Shown here: positions 29,598-39,028 of the stretch, in pieces
How the letters are laid out: each line of letters begins with the position of its first letter
How positions within the stretch are numbered: position 1 is the stretch's first letter
NCBI RefSeq assembly: GCF_001311785.1
Contig: NZ_BBBX01000001.1
Coordinates: forward strand, 124,001 to 188,000
Direction: 5' to 3'
Source: Lacticaseibacillus saniviri JCM 17471 = DSM 24301
Lineage (GTDB): Bacteria > Bacillota > Bacilli > Lactobacillales > Lactobacillaceae
DNA length: 64,000 nt
Position numbers and translations under genes: made by a program
Notes under the pieces: model-generated
Seen by the model: only the letters and a program-made list of their open reading frames with translations
What the model was told of the DNA's origin: nothing
Database searches by the model: none

Positions 29598-30509
29598 ATG
29601 GCACAGCCACAGTATCAACAGATCCTCGATATCCTCAAACAACAGATTCAAACCCAGCAGTTGCCTCCGGGCAGTCAACTACCGACAGAAATGCAGTTAG
29701 CAGAACAGTATGGGGTGAGTCGGATTACCAGCAAGCGCGCATTGACTGAATTGGAAAGCGCCGGCTTCATTGAACGCGTCCAAGGTCGAGGCAGCTTCGT
29801 TAAGCAGACCGCTGCGCTTGTTCGCACATTGACACCCTTGCAAAGCGTGACCCCTTTGCAGCAAGCACAAGTTGCCACTGATTTGCCTGAACTAGCAGTC
29901 AAGGCACAACCTTTAATGCAAATCAGCGATGGCACTATCCTTTTTGGATCACCAACGGATGAAGAACTCAATACGATATATCAATTGATGTCAGATGGTA
30001 TATCAATTCGTTTGTTTAGCTTAGCACCCCTACCAGCCCTGGCCTTACCGACACTCCAATTGGATTGGATCCAGGCGGGACGATTGGCAACAAGCACTCT
30101 CATTCGCCAGCACCGCCAGCGCATCGGGTTCTGGGGGCCAACCTCACACCCCGCTTATAGTGGGTATGTGCAATCGTTATTGCAAACACGCTCTCCGCTT
30201 CAAACACCACCCGGCCACGGTATCACCGATGTGTTATCAGCTGGCATCAGTGAACTAGACGGCCTCATTGTCAGTGATCCTAGCCAAGCCACCCGCGTGC
30301 TCGGACAATTACAAGAAAGCGGCGTTCATGTTGGTCAGGACTTTGGTCTCATCGTTATCGGTAACCTACCCGGCTTAGAGAACACCTACCCCCTGTTGAG
30401 CCGGCTGAGTTATGATTTGAATGAGTTTCGTCACTGGATGAATGCCACCGAGATGGTCAATACACAGAGCTTGTTGACCCCACACCTCATCCAAGGTGAC
30501 TCAATTTAG
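29598..30509 (+). CDS. GntR-family regulator with LacI/AraR-like sensor domain
   Basis: A 303-residue DNA-binding regulator. Residues 1-70 form a winged helix typical of GntR proteins: YQQILDILKQQIQTQQLPPG, EMQLAEQYGVSRITSKRALTEL and IERVQGRGSFV. The rest resembles the periplasmic-binding fold of AraR-type regulators (RIGFWGPTSHPAYSGYVQ, LDGLIVSDPSQATRVL, GLIVIGNLPG), but at about 225 residues it is short for that domain, so the effector pocket may be reduced. The ATG at 29598 has CAGGAGTGATTG ahead. Related AT-rich palindromes lie before and right after the gene. No sugar operon is adjacent, so the regulon cannot be read from context. Confidence 0.85.
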   Translation: MAQPQYQQILDILKQQIQTQQLPPGSQLPTEMQLAEQYGVSRITSKRALTELESAGFIERVQGRGSFVKQTAALVRTLTPLQSVTPLQQAQVATDLPELAVKAQPLMQISDGTILFGSPTDEELNTIYQLMSDGISIRLFSLAPLPALALPTLQLDWIQAGRLATSTLIRQHRQRIGFWGPTSHPAYSGYVQSLLQTRSPLQTPPGHGITDVLSAGISELDGLIVSDPSQATRVLGQLQESGVHVGQDFGLIVIGNLPGLENTYPLLSRLSYDLNEFRHWMNATEMVNTQSLLTPHLIQGDSI

Positions 30510-30527
30510 CATTTGATATATTAAATG
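30510..30527. promoter_or_regulatory. Second GntR operator-like palindrome after the stop codon
   Basis: CATTTGATATATTAAATG is palindromic with one mismatch and begins at the base after the gntR stop. It shares the TTTGATATAT core with the promoter palindrome at 29561-29585. Confidence 0.5.
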
Positions 30528-30541
30528 TAGCTGAGCCAACT

Positions 30542-30578
30542 AAAAAAGCGTGCGGACATTTTTGTCTGCACGCTTTTT
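30542..30578. terminator. Bidirectional terminator between gntR and the lipoprotein gene
   Basis: AAAAAAGCGTGC and GCACGCTTTTT arms with GGACA/TGTCT extension. Confidence 0.9.
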
Positions 30579-30596
30579 GAATTTCATTGCTTAGGC

Positions 30597-31394
30597 TTAC
30601 TTCGTCACATAGAGATAGAGTTGTGTCGTGGAAACACCGACATCGAATTTAACGCCATTACTCTTGATGGTATCAATGGTCGTCTTTTGCTTACTCTTCT
30701 TTTGTGCATTTTGAAAGGCTTTAAGTACCGCCTTTGGATCTGCGCCAACAGCGCTTGACATCGCTGCAACTTCCTTGACGAATGCCGTCGCTTTTGCCTT
30801 ATCCTTCATTGCGGACACCGGCACGATCAATGCGGCTGCGACTAATTGGTCACCTTCGATGTTGCCACGAATCGTCAAGTCGGATTGTTTCATCAATTGG
30901 TGTAAGCCAGTTTCTGCTGTGGGTGCCAATTGTTGATCCTTGGTGCTGACCATCGCGGTTTGATAAGCCTTAGCCGCTTCAGGATTCGTCTTTAAGATGG
31001 CCGGGTTCTTCATCACTTGTGCAGAAATCGCCTGTGGCAATGACCCGACAATGATTGCTTGGTTGTATGCCGTTGCAATCTTACTGTACTGACCCAATGG
31101 CGTTGCCTTTTTGACCTTAGCACTCACACTTTGACTGCCACTGCTCAACTTAATTGTTTGATCATTGGTCTTAACGGGCACGCTCAAGACATAACGGCCA
31201 TCGCTCACCTTCACTTTGCCACTCGTATCGCCATATTGATAATTGAGACTCGAGCCTGGGGCATCCCCTTTGACAACAGCGACGAGTCCCTGTTGCTTAT
31301 TTGTGTGCTCATCGACACCTAATTTTGCTTGGCAGGCTGCCAGGGTTAAACCACTGAGCAGCACCATACCAACTGCCATTAATTTCTTCAACAT
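30597..31394 (-). CDS. Putative surface lipoprotein
   Basis: A 265-residue exported protein. The first 19 residues are a lipoprotein signal peptide, MLKKLMAVGMVLLSGLTLAAC, with the lipobox LAAC; the cysteine would be lipidated. The mature part is lysine- and alanine-rich with no recognised catalytic motif. An N-terminal beta-rich region (SGKVKVSDGRYVLSVPVKTND) precedes a helical region. I do not recognise the family. The ATG at 31394 is chosen to put the signal peptide at the N-terminus; AGGGATGTGG lies ahead. The gene is monocistronic. Confidence 0.82.
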   Translation of the reverse strand: MLKKLMAVGMVLLSGLTLAACQAKLGVDEHTNKQQGLVAVVKGDAPGSSLNYQYGDTSGKVKVSDGRYVLSVPVKTNDQTIKLSSGSQSVSAKVKKATPLGQYSKIATAYNQAIIVGSLPQAISAQVMKNPAILKTNPEAAKAYQTAMVSTKDQQLAPTAETGLHQLMKQSDLTIRGNIEGDQLVAAALIVPVSAMKDKAKATAFVKEVAAMSSAVGADPKAVLKAFQNAQKKSKQKTTIDTIKSNGVKFDVGVSTTQLYLYVTK

Positions 31395-31480
31395 TGCCAC
31401 ATCCCTAGTTAATTTCAAATACCCAAATAGAATAGCGCGCGTTAAGTTTAAGTGCAAGCATAACCTGACAAGGTGTCACA

Positions 31481-33033
31481 TTAATCTGGCAACACAGTGA
31501 AGTTATGATTGGCCGTTGCTTCGATGACTGGATGTTGCAACAAATAATCCGCAATCAATTCGGTCATATCGCGTTGATTCTCTTCAACAACTTTACTTTG
31601 GTCAAACATCGGGAAGTTACCTCCCCCACCGGCACGATACTGATTCACGACCACGTGATAAGTGGCATCCGACTGCAAAGGTCCCCCATGGTAGGTCACT
31701 TGTTTGACACGAGATCCTACCGGTTGGGTGATATCGAGTGTGTAGTCGATCCCTTCATACATGTCGTAATTATAATGCTGTGGCTTTGGCCGCTCAAACC
31801 GCGGTGTCACCATGAGCCGATCAGCGCCATCTAAGCTAAAGTACTCGGCATTCTGTTCCAAGGCAGCGAACAAATCCGCCCCACTGAGTGCCACGACGGC
31901 TAATGTATTCGGATAGATATAATTCGTGACCACATCGCGCATGGTAATCACGTCACCGAAACCACGGCCCTCATTGTTGAACAGCGCGGTACCGGAGATG
32001 TCTGCACTGGTACTTGCCATTTGCACCTTCTGCACGAATTCAATGTAAGGTGTTTCCTGAATCCGCGCCTTGAAAGGATCGTTGATGCGCATATCACCTT
32101 CAACTCGCCCCAAGGGTGCGTCCAACCACGTTTCAACTTGATTGCTCGTTTCCTGTAAGGTTTTGATGATTGCCGCATCCGCTGGGACATCGGTCACTGC
32201 CAACAATTCTGCTTGACCACCTGTGACCCGATAGCCACCCACCTTATCAGCTAACGTCAACGTGATTTGGCCAACGTTCGCACCGCGATAACCTGGCTGC
32301 GTGATTGGGACCCCATTCACGATCTGGGCCAACTCACGATGCTGATGACCTGTCACTAAGGCATCGATACCTGGCACTTCGGTCGCCAATCGATACCCGA
32401 CGTTTCCCCGGTTTCGCGTTCGGTCAACTGTCCCGTCTCGAGATTGCGTTCAAAGCCACCATGATAGGCAACAATGACGACATCAACTACCGGCCGCAGT
32501 TCAGCGACTTCTTTTTTCGCCGTTTCAAGCACCGATTCAAACTGTAAGCCTTCAATATGCGCCGGTGTTTCCCAATGCGGAATGTAGTCGGTGGTCAGGC
32601 CAATAATGCCGATTTTGACACCGGCTTTTTCAATGATGCGATGGCCCTGGCCGAACAACGGCTGATTGCCTGTCAAAATATTCGCCGTCAACATCGGATA
32701 ATTGAGGGTGCCAACCGCTTGCTTCAGATAATCCATGCCGTAGTTGAACTCGTGATTGCCTAAGATACCGACGTCGTACCCCATCAGGTTGTATGCATCC
32801 GTCAGCTTGGCGGCATCTTTTGCCACCTTAGCCGCGTAATAAGCCAAGGGTGAGCCCTGGAGCCAATCGCCATTTTCGATCGTAATAACGGGTTCGTCGG
32901 TTGACTGCTTCACCCGGTCAATCACAGTCTTGGTCTTAGCCAACGAAAACGGCAGATTTTGATTGCGTTTGACGTAATTAGTCGGTTGCACAAAGCCATG
33001 GGTATCACTGGTTGATAGAATTGTCAGTTGCAT
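31481..33033 (-). CDS. Cytoplasmic 5'-nucleotidase/cyclic phosphodiesterase family protein (one apparent frameshift)
   Basis: A two-domain metallophosphoesterase of about 517 residues. The N-terminal domain has the metal motifs LSTSDTHGFV, ENGDWLQGSP, ILGNHEFNYG and VTGHQHRE; the C-terminal nucleotidase domain has LGRVEGDMRIN, ALSGADLFAALEQNAEYF and NQYRAGGGGNFP. It lacks a signal peptide and so resembles cytoplasmic YunD-type proteins rather than secreted UshA. The frame breaks near 32400, where one more A gives ERETGENVGYRLATEVPGID. The start at 33033 overlaps the DUF1836 stop as TAATG, so the two are coupled. Confidence 0.88.
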
Positions 33034-33584
33034 TATTTGCCCGCCTTCTTACCGGTGGGTTCGGCCACTTGGCTGGTCATCATTTCCACCAATAGTTTTT
33101 CAAGGACAGCGTTAATGGCCAAGCTCACCATCGCATTTTGAATGTTCGCCGTATCAGCCCGATTAACCTTATTGATGGTCACTTCGCCGCTGAAATCATT
33201 GTTCACCTGCTGAACAGCACCGATGAACGCCAAAATAAAGGTGTCATACGCCTGATTATTGGGCCGATCGATCAATTGATAACTGATGCCACTGGCGATG
33301 GTATCCAACGCAAACACCGGCTTCAACATCGCAATGATCAAGATGTTGGCGATTTGCGCCTTGTGATACTTCTTCTTAATGGGCGGTGCGATAACACCCT
33401 TTTTGACATAGTTATTCACCATGGTTGCGGTGAGTTCATCCAACCCCAGTGGTGTGATGATTTCATTGATGTATTGCACGACTTGATCCATGTACAGATC
33501 AAACTGTGGCAAATCGGTCCAACGCGGTAAGCGCGCCTGTTGTAAGCGATCGAGATAAGCGGAAAACGGTTCTGCTTGTGCCAT
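33033..33584 (-). CDS. DUF1836 family protein
   Basis: A 183-residue soluble protein matching the DUF1836 pattern of Lactobacillales: DLYMDQVVQYINEIITPLGL, then ATMVNNYVKKGVIAPPIKKKYHKAQIA, which looks like a helix-turn-helix with a specificity loop. It may be a DNA-binding regulator, but that is inference. Start ATG at 33584 with AAGGAGG ahead. A candidate promoter with TGGTATAAT lies near 33660. It shares a TAATG junction with the nucleotidase gene. Confidence 0.82.
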   Translation of the reverse strand: MAQAEPFSAYLDRLQQARLPRWTDLPQFDLYMDQVVQYINEIITPLGLDELTATMVNNYVKKGVIAPPIKKKYHKAQIANILIIAMLKPVFALDTIASGISYQLIDRPNNQAYDTFILAFIGAVQQVNNDFSGEVTINKVNRADTANIQNAMVSLAINAVLEKLLVEMMTSQVAEPTGKKAGK

Positions 33585-33601
33585 TATATTGCCTCCTTGA
33601 T

Positions 33602-33630
33602 GTGCAGCTAGCGATGACGCTCAGCTGCAC
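33602..33630 (-). promoter_or_regulatory. Strong hairpin in the DUF1836 leader
   Basis: GTGCAGCT and AGCTGCAC are perfect 8-base arms, with GCG/CGC pairing continuing into the loop. It lies just upstream of the ribosome site and has no T-tract. Confidence 0.5.
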
Positions 33631-33700
33631 CTGTGAACTCATAACTGAATTATCTCTATTATACCATGTTAGCTAGTATTCAAAACCATTTTGATCCAAT

Positions 33701-33730
33701 AAAAAATACCAACACATGGTTGGTATTTTT
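33701..33730 (-). terminator. Terminator of rpmF
   Basis: AAAATACCAAC and GTTGGTATTTTT arms directly after the rpmF stop codon. Confidence 0.88.
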
Positions 33731-33732
33731 AA

Positions 33733-33918
33733 TTACGCGTTAGCGTCTGTCTTGTTGATCACTTGGACACCCTTGTAGAAGCCCTTTGGTGATACGTGGT
33801 GAGAAAGACGGTATTCGCCTGTGGTTGCATCAAATTGTAAGTTAGGAACGTTCAACTTGATGTGGCCGCGACGCATGCGCTTCTTAGTCTTTGAAGTCCG
33901 ACGTGCTGGAACTGCCAT
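33733..33918 (-). CDS. rpmF: 50S ribosomal protein L32
   Basis: A small basic ribosomal protein of 61 residues, [19 protein letters not shown] at the N-terminus, with the family tail around [14 protein letters not shown]. The four zinc-binding cysteines found in some L32 proteins are absent, so this is the zinc-independent form. ATG at 33918 with AAGGGG ahead. The gene has its own terminator. The 33919-34061 gap to clpB holds only the presumed promoter and no gene. Confidence 0.95.
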   Translation of the reverse strand: MAVPARRTSKTKKRMRRGHIKLNVPNLQFDATTGEYRLSHHVSPKGFYKGVQVINKTDANA

Positions 33919-34061
33919 GAGTAAAAACCCCTTTATCAATAGATTCTTAAATTACTATACCGGAAATATCTGAAAATGCAAGTGTAACCCTGAATTTCGT
34001 TAAATCCGTCTGCCATAGCAACATCTATATTACTAGAAATCGCTCGTCAAGGCAAGAACCT

Positions 34062-36668
34062 TTACACATTTTGTTCATCTTGTTGTTGCTGCTCAAAAGT
34101 CAACTGCCCATCGGCGACATTGATTGTGACCTGACTGTGTGGCAAGATCTCACCAGCAATCAACTTCTTAGCCAGCGGTGTCTCGACGGCGGTGGTGATT
34201 AAGCGTTGCAATGGCCGTGCCCCATAGGCGGGATCATAGCCCTTATCAGCCAACCATTCCTGGGCGGCAGGGCTAACAGTCAAGCTGATCTCTTGATCAC
34301 TCATGCGATCGGCCAACTGTTCAAGATCCTTAACCACAATCTTTTCAACATCGGCTAAGGTCAATGGATTGAACATCACGAGCTCATCAATCCGGTTCAA
34401 GAATTCAGGCTTGAAGTGAGCCCGAATCTGCTGCATGACCTTCTCACGCGCATCCGCTGAAATCGTACCATCATCCTGCATGCCATCCAACAAGTCCTCA
34501 GAACCCAAGTTAGACGTCATGATGATAATCGTGTTTTTGAAGTCCACGGTCCGACCCTGTGAATCGGTCAGGCGACCATCGTCTAAGACCTGCAACAAAA
34601 TATTGAAAACATCGGGATGTGCCTTTTCGACTTCATCCAGTAACACGATGGTGTACGGATTGCGCCGCACAGCTTCGGTCAACTGGCCACCTTCTTCATA
34701 GCCGACGTAACCTGGTGCTGCCCCGACTAAGCGGGAGACACTGTATTTTTCCATATATTCTGACATATCGATTCGGACCATGTGACGTTCGGAATCAAAT
34801 AAATCGTCCGCCAGCGCCTTGGCCAACTCGGTCTTCCCGACCCCGGTAGGGCCTAGGAACATGAAGCTCCCCAGTGGGCGACTCGGATCTTGCAAGCCAG
34901 CCCGTGAACGCAAGACAGCGTCACTGACAGCACTCACGGCTTGATCTTGGCCGATGACCCGCTCGTGTAACTTATCAGCTAGGTGCAACAGTTTCTGGCG
35001 ATCGCCCTCGACCAACTTAGCAACGGGAATCCCGGTTTGACGACTGATCACATCCGCAATCTCGGTTTCGGTGACCGATTCTTGGACCAGCCACTCCTCA
35101 GGCCGATCTTTGGTCTCAAGACTGGCTAGCTCCTTCTCTAATTCAGGGATGGTGCCGTGTTGCAGGCGGGCCGCTGTTTCGAGGTCATAGCGCGACTGGG
35201 CATCTTCCAAATCGTGTTTAGCCTGATCAATTTCTGACTTCTTGGCATTGAGAGCCGCGATATCTGTCTTTTCAGCCGACCATTTACTCTTCAATTGATT
35301 GGTTGATTCGCGCAGGTTAGCGAGTTCTTCTTGTAATTGGGCCAAGCGTTTTTGACTGGCTGGATCGGTTTCTTTCTTTAATGCCGCCTCTTCAATTTCG
35401 AGTTGCATCTGACGCCGTTCCGCAATATCCAGTTCTGTTGGCCGGGAATTCATTTCAACATTAATATTGGCACTCGCCTCATCGACCAGGTCAATCGCCT
35501 TATCGGGTAAGAAACGGTCGGTGATGTACCGGTTGGCGAGGGTTGCGGCCGCCACAAGCGCTGAATCGTGAATCCGAACGCCGTGGAAGATTTCAAACCG
35601 TTCCTTTAAGCCCCGCAAAATACTGATGGTATCCTCAACGGTTGGCTCCTGCACCAGTACCCGTTGGAACCGGCGTTCAAGTGCCTTATCCTTTTCAATA
35701 TTTTCGCGATATTCATCCAATGTGGTGGCACCAATCAAGTGCAGCTCACCCCGAGCCAACAATGGCTTCAGTAAGTTACCGGCATCCATTGAGCCTTCCG
35801 TCTTACCGGCACCCACAATGGTATGAATTTCATCGATGAACAGAATGATTTGGCCTTCGCTCTTAGTGACTTCTTTGAGCACTGCCTTCAGCCGTTCTTC
35901 AAACTCACCACGATACTTCGCACCCGCAATCAGGGCCCCCATATCCAGTGAGATGATGGTCTTGTCCTTCAAGTTATCGGGCACATCTTGGCGCACGATG
36001 CGTTGCGCTAAGCCTTCCACAATCGCGGTTTTCCCGACACCGGGTTCCCCAATCAGGACAGGATTATTCTTAGTTTTGCGCGACAGAATGCGAATCACAT
36101 CGCGAATTTCATCGTCGCGGCCGATAATGGGATCCATCTTACCGCTACGAGCTTCCTTGACCAGATCCGTCCCGTACTTCTGGAGACTCTGGTAGGTATC
36201 CTCTGCGTTTTTACTGGTGACTTTCGCGCCACCACGCACTTGATCAATCGTGTCACGTAATTTCTTCTCAGTCGCACCCTGTTGGTTCAAAAACTGGGTG
36301 ATCGGCGAATAAGCTTGCTTGTACAACGCGAGTAATAAGGCTTCGGTAGAGACAAATTCGTCGCCGAATTGCGTCTTCACACCATCCGCGTCGGTCATCA
36401 ATTGATACAAATTCTGGCTCATGTTCTGGCCATAATTTGACACCCCTTCAATCACGCTCTCGGCGTCCAGAGCTTTGTCGATGACAGCATTTAATTGATT
36501 AATATCAACGCCCGCTTCTTGATAGACCTGTTGGGCCAATCGATTGGGCTGAACTAGCACTTTAAATAAATCGGGAATATCGATATCCTGATGTTTTCTG
36601 GTTACCGCCACCTGTTGTGCTTCTGCAATTGCGTCGGTGACTGCTTGCGTCATTTGATCTGGATTCAT
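34062..36668 (-). CDS. clpB: ATP-dependent disaggregase ClpB
   Basis: A heat-shock chaperone that extracts proteins from aggregates, 868 residues and unbroken. It has an N-terminal double Clp repeat domain, a first AAA+ domain with Walker [14 protein letters not shown] near residue 206, a coiled-coil middle domain around residues 410-530, and a second AAA+ domain with [14 protein letters not shown] near residue 605 and [10 protein letters not shown]. The start ATG at 36668 has GAGAGGAG ahead. A CtsR operator overlaps the promoter, so expression should rise under heat stress. Confidence 0.97.
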   Translation of the reverse strand: MNPDQMTQAVTDAIAEAQQVAVTRKHQDIDIPDLFKVLVQPNRLAQQVYQEAGVDINQLNAVIDKALDAESVIEGVSNYGQNMSQNLYQLMTDADGVKTQFGDEFVSTEALLLALYKQAYSPITQFLNQQGATEKKLRDTIDQVRGGAKVTSKNAEDTYQSLQKYGTDLVKEARSGKMDPIIGRDDEIRDVIRILSRKTKNNPVLIGEPGVGKTAIVEGLAQRIVRQDVPDNLKDKTIISLDMGALIAGAKYRGEFEERLKAVLKEVTKSEGQIILFIDEIHTIVGAGKTEGSMDAGNLLKPLLARGELHLIGATTLDEYRENIEKDKALERRFQRVLVQEPTVEDTISILRGLKERFEIFHGVRIHDSALVAAATLANRYITDRFLPDKAIDLVDEASANINVEMNSRPTELDIAERRQMQLEIEEAALKKETDPASQKRLAQLQEELANLRESTNQLKSKWSAEKTDIAALNAKKSEIDQAKHDLEDAQSRYDLETAARLQHGTIPELEKELASLETKDRPEEWLVQESVTETEIADVISRQTGIPVAKLVEGDRQKLLHLADKLHERVIGQDQAVSAVSDAVLRSRAGLQDPSRPLGSFMFLGPTGVGKTELAKALADDLFDSERHMVRIDMSEYMEKYSVSRLVGAAPGYVGYEEGGQLTEAVRRNPYTIVLLDEVEKAHPDVFNILLQVLDDGRLTDSQGRTVDFKNTIIIMTSNLGSEDLLDGMQDDGTISADAREKVMQQIRAHFKPEFLNRIDELVMFNPLTLADVEKIVVKDLEQLADRMSDQEISLTVSPAAQEWLADKGYDPAYGARPLQRLITTAVETPLAKKLIAGEILPHSQVTINVADGQLTFEQQQQDEQNV

Positions 36669-36712
36669 CTAACAACACTCCTCTCGATGACACTATTTTA
36701 GCACATCGCATT

Positions 36713-36729
36713 GGTCAGTAAAGGTCAAA
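36713..36729. promoter_or_regulatory. CtsR operator upstream of clpB
   Basis: GGTCAGTAAAGGTCAAA fits the CtsR heptad pair (RGTCAAA, three bases, RGTCAAA) with the second heptad perfect and the first at five of seven. On the minus strand a TTTACT inside it lies 16 bases from an extended -10 TGCTAAAAT, so CtsR binding would block the promoter. Confidence 0.75.
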
Positions 36730-36780
36730 ATGCTCATAACCACTCAAAATCATTCTTAAGTCTGAGTAATCAACCACATA

Positions 36781-36823
36781 AATAAACCCCAAACACGACT
36801 CAACAGTCGGTTTGAGGTTTATT
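36781..36823 (-). terminator. Terminator of the lapA-like gene
   Basis: AATAAACC-CAAAC-GACT and AGTC-GTTTG-GGTTTATT arms. The stop codon of the gene as read (36800) lies inside the stem. Confidence 0.8.
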
Positions 36824-37174
36824 GACGTACTTAATTCTGTTTGGTGTTTGGTCGAGCTGTTGCTTGAGCTTCTGATTCTCCGCTTCTAACGCGGCAGTGG
36901 CCTTCTTGACCGCCTGATCGACTACTTTTTGTTGATCTTGCGCGTCATTTTGAACCGACTTGAGTTGCTTGCGGGCCGTGTTGAGCGCACTCGTCGACAT
37001 CAAGAAGGTGATGAGCGCGCCGATTAAGACCGACACCACAATCACAATAATCAGTGGCCATTCAAATCGAGCACCGAAGAAATTGACGGCGACGGCTTGA
37101 CCATTCAGCAGTGCAAAGACAATCAGGATTAACGCGAGCACTAAACTAACAATGAGTTGTTGTTGACGTTTCAT
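36800..37174 (-). CDS. LapA domain membrane protein
   Basis: A 124-residue protein with two membrane segments (LIVSLVLALILIVFALLNG and WPLIIVIVVSVLIGALITFL) followed by a coiled coil rich in Q, K and A, the LapA/YciS-like arrangement. It may act as a membrane scaffold; function here is unknown. The start ATG at 37174 has a weak AGTAGG site. The last residues as read (KYVNKPQTDC) are encoded by the terminator. One indel in the A-rich stretch before it would end the protein at a nearby TAA instead, so the true C-terminus is uncertain. Confidence 0.8.
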   Translation of the reverse strand: MKRQQQLIVSLVLALILIVFALLNGQAVAVNFFGARFEWPLIIVIVVSVLIGALITFLMSTSALNTARKQLKSVQNDAQDQQKVVDQAVKKATAALEAENQKLKQQLDQTPNRIKYVNKPQTDC

Positions 37175-37182
37175 GAGACGAC

Positions 37183-37971
37183 CTACTTTCGATTGAAAAT
37201 CCCGCCGGCAAAGAAATCACCGACATGTGGCATAAGCGTATACAGCGTTGCCCCCACTTGCATGATGGCAGGCGCATTGATTTCACGCACAGAACGCGTC
37301 ATTGCGTTCACAATGCGCTTGGCTAATTTGTCGGGGTCAAGGGTGATCCAGTCAACTGCGGCCTCATAATCTGTTGCTTGAGCACGTTCAAAGAATTCGG
37401 TCCGAATTGGTCCTGGATTCACCGTTGTAACCTTAACCCCTAATGGCTTGAGTTCCAGGCGCAAGCCATTACTATAACCGATAACAGCAGCTTTGGTAGC
37501 CGCATAGATGGCTGACTTAGGGGTTGCCATCTTGCCTGCCATGGATGCGATGTTGATGATGTGGCCGTGATGAGCCGTTGCCATTTGACGCCCAATCAGC
37601 TGCGTCATGTACATCACACCGAGCACATTCACCCGAAACAATTGTTCAACCGTCGTCATCGGCATATCGAGTGCCAGATCGAAACGGCCAAAGCCCGCGG
37701 CGTTGACCAAGATATCGACCGTACCCACCTCACGCTCAATGCGCTGGACCACGGCTTCAATGGCGACAGGATCGGCAACATCGAGCACATAGGCATACGC
37801 GGGTTGACCCGATAAGGCGGTGGCTTCTGCTTGAGCCTGCTGCAATTCCTGTTGTCGGCGAGCCAAAAAGACCACTGTCGCGCCAGCTTTTGCGGCGTTG
37901 AGCCCGATTGCCTTGCCCAAGCCACTCGAACCACCGGTCACCACAACAATCTGTTGCTGTAAATCAACCAT
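37183..37971 (-). CDS. Short-chain dehydrogenase/reductase
   Basis: An NAD(P)-dependent oxidoreductase of 262 residues. The cofactor-binding VVTGGSSGLGKAIG is near the N-terminus, NAAGFG follows near residue 90, and the catalytic S and Y-x3-K are in INIASMAGKMATPKSAIYAATKAA. A conserved PGPIRTEF follows. The substrate cannot be inferred. The ATG at 37971 is chosen for the AAGGAG 8 bases ahead; the upstream GTG at 37980 would overlap rnz. It is directly downstream of rnz, with start and stop about 5 bases apart, so the two are probably co-transcribed. Confidence 0.9.
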   Translation of the reverse strand: MVDLQQQIVVVTGGSSGLGKAIGLNAAKAGATVVFLARRQQELQQAQAEATALSGQPAYAYVLDVADPVAIEAVVQRIEREVGTVDILVNAAGFGRFDLALDMPMTTVEQLFRVNVLGVMYMTQLIGRQMATAHHGHIINIASMAGKMATPKSAIYAATKAAVIGYSNGLRLELKPLGVKVTTVNPGPIRTEFFERAQATDYEAAVDWITLDPDKLAKRIVNAMTRSVREINAPAIMQVGATLYTLMPHVGDFFAGGIFNRK

Positions 37972-37976
37972 TGTGA

Positions 37977-38909
37977 TCACTCCTTCTTGAATGGAATCTC
38001 AATCTCGTCAAAATCACGGACCACCCGCGTTGCGTGGAAGACCTTCTGAGCAGACTTTTGTAGTTGCTTTGCCAGTGGCCCGATGTAGCGCGCCGAGACG
38101 TGGTTCAGCAACAATTCGCCCACCCCTGCTTCAGTCGCTACCTTAGCGGCCTGCAGGTTGGTGCTGTGATAGTAGCGCTTTGCAAGGCCCGCTTCGTCGG
38201 GGCCAAATGTGCTCTCGTGCACCAAGACGTCCGCATCCTTGGCCAATTCCGCAATCGTGGCAGTTTGGCGGGTATCACCCAAAATAGCCACGGTGCGACC
38301 CGGCTGAGCGGCACCGATAAAGTCATTACCGTCGATTGTACGGCCATCCGCGAGCTTCACCGTTTTGCCCGCCTTCAGCTGTGCATAGACGGGCCCGCTT
38401 GGAATACCGGCTTCGCGCACCTTATCGATCAAGAGCTCACCTGGATGCGGCTTTTCCTCAATGCGGAACCCAAAGCTTGCAATGCGGTGGTCGAGTGGCA
38501 AGAAGCTCACCTTGAAGGTCTTGTCATCAAAAATCACGCCAGGTGTCTTCAAAATGACAAACTTCAACGGATAGGCCAATCGCGTTTGGGAGACTTTGAG
38601 CGCCGCCCGGACGTAGTTTTCGATGCCTTCGGGGCCATAGATGGTCAAAGCCTCAGTGCCGCCCTGGTTGGCCCGAGAAGCGAGAAAACCGGGTAAACCA
38701 AAGATATGATCCCCATGCAAGTGAGTGATAAAGATTTTTGTCACCTTGCGTGGGCGAATGTTGGTCTGTAAAATTTGATGTTGCGTGCCTTCCCCAACAT
38801 CAAACAACCAGACCTCATTGCGTTCATCCAATAATTTTAATGCGAGGCTACTGACGTTGCGTTGCCGTGACGGCGAACCCGCGCCAGTGCCCAAAAATAG
38901 AATTTCCAT
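37977..38909 (-). CDS. rnz: Ribonuclease Z
   Basis: The tRNA 3'-processing endonuclease, 310 residues, which trims pre-tRNAs lacking an encoded CCA; the CCA enzyme is also in this window. The metallo-beta-lactamase signature is [16 protein letters not shown], preceded by [18 protein letters not shown] and followed by the conserved [16 protein letters not shown] and VLVHESTF. The ATG at 38909 has ATAGGAAG ahead. A long plus-strand frame across this gene is a shadow. Confidence 0.95.
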   Translation of the reverse strand: MEILFLGTGAGSPSRQRNVSSLALKLLDERNEVWLFDVGEGTQHQILQTNIRPRKVTKIFITHLHGDHIFGLPGFLASRANQGGTEALTIYGPEGIENYVRAALKVSQTRLAYPLKFVILKTPGVIFDDKTFKVSFLPLDHRIASFGFRIEEKPHPGELLIDKVREAGIPSGPVYAQLKAGKTVKLADGRTIDGNDFIGAAQPGRTVAILGDTRQTATIAELAKDADVLVHESTFGPDEAGLAKRYYHSTNLQAAKVATEAGVGELLLNHVSARYIGPLAKQLQKSAQKVFHATRVVRDFDEIEIPFKKE

Positions 38910-38976
38910 GTTTAACTTCCTATCTAAATTAACTAACTCCAGTGTACCATAATCCACGCATGTCCCGGAGCAAAGA

Positions 38977-39019
38977 AATAGGACCGCGATCAAAACATGT
39001 CGTTTTGTCGCTGTCCTAT
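38977..39019 (-). terminator. Terminator of the acyltransferase gene, ACAAAAC-type hairpin
   Basis: On the minus strand ATAGGACAGCGACAAAAC pairs with GTTTTGATCGCGGTCCTAT and is followed by TTCTTT. Confidence 0.85.
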
Positions 39020-39028
39020 CACCCCATG

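Noticed and set aside
32356-33033. A truncated nucleotidase acting alone
   Set aside because: The C-terminal domain continues in the next frame after one A is restored near 32400.
38064-38696. A 210-residue plus-strand frame across rnz
   Set aside because: It is a shadow of a clear RNase Z gene; no ribosome site or promoter is visible.
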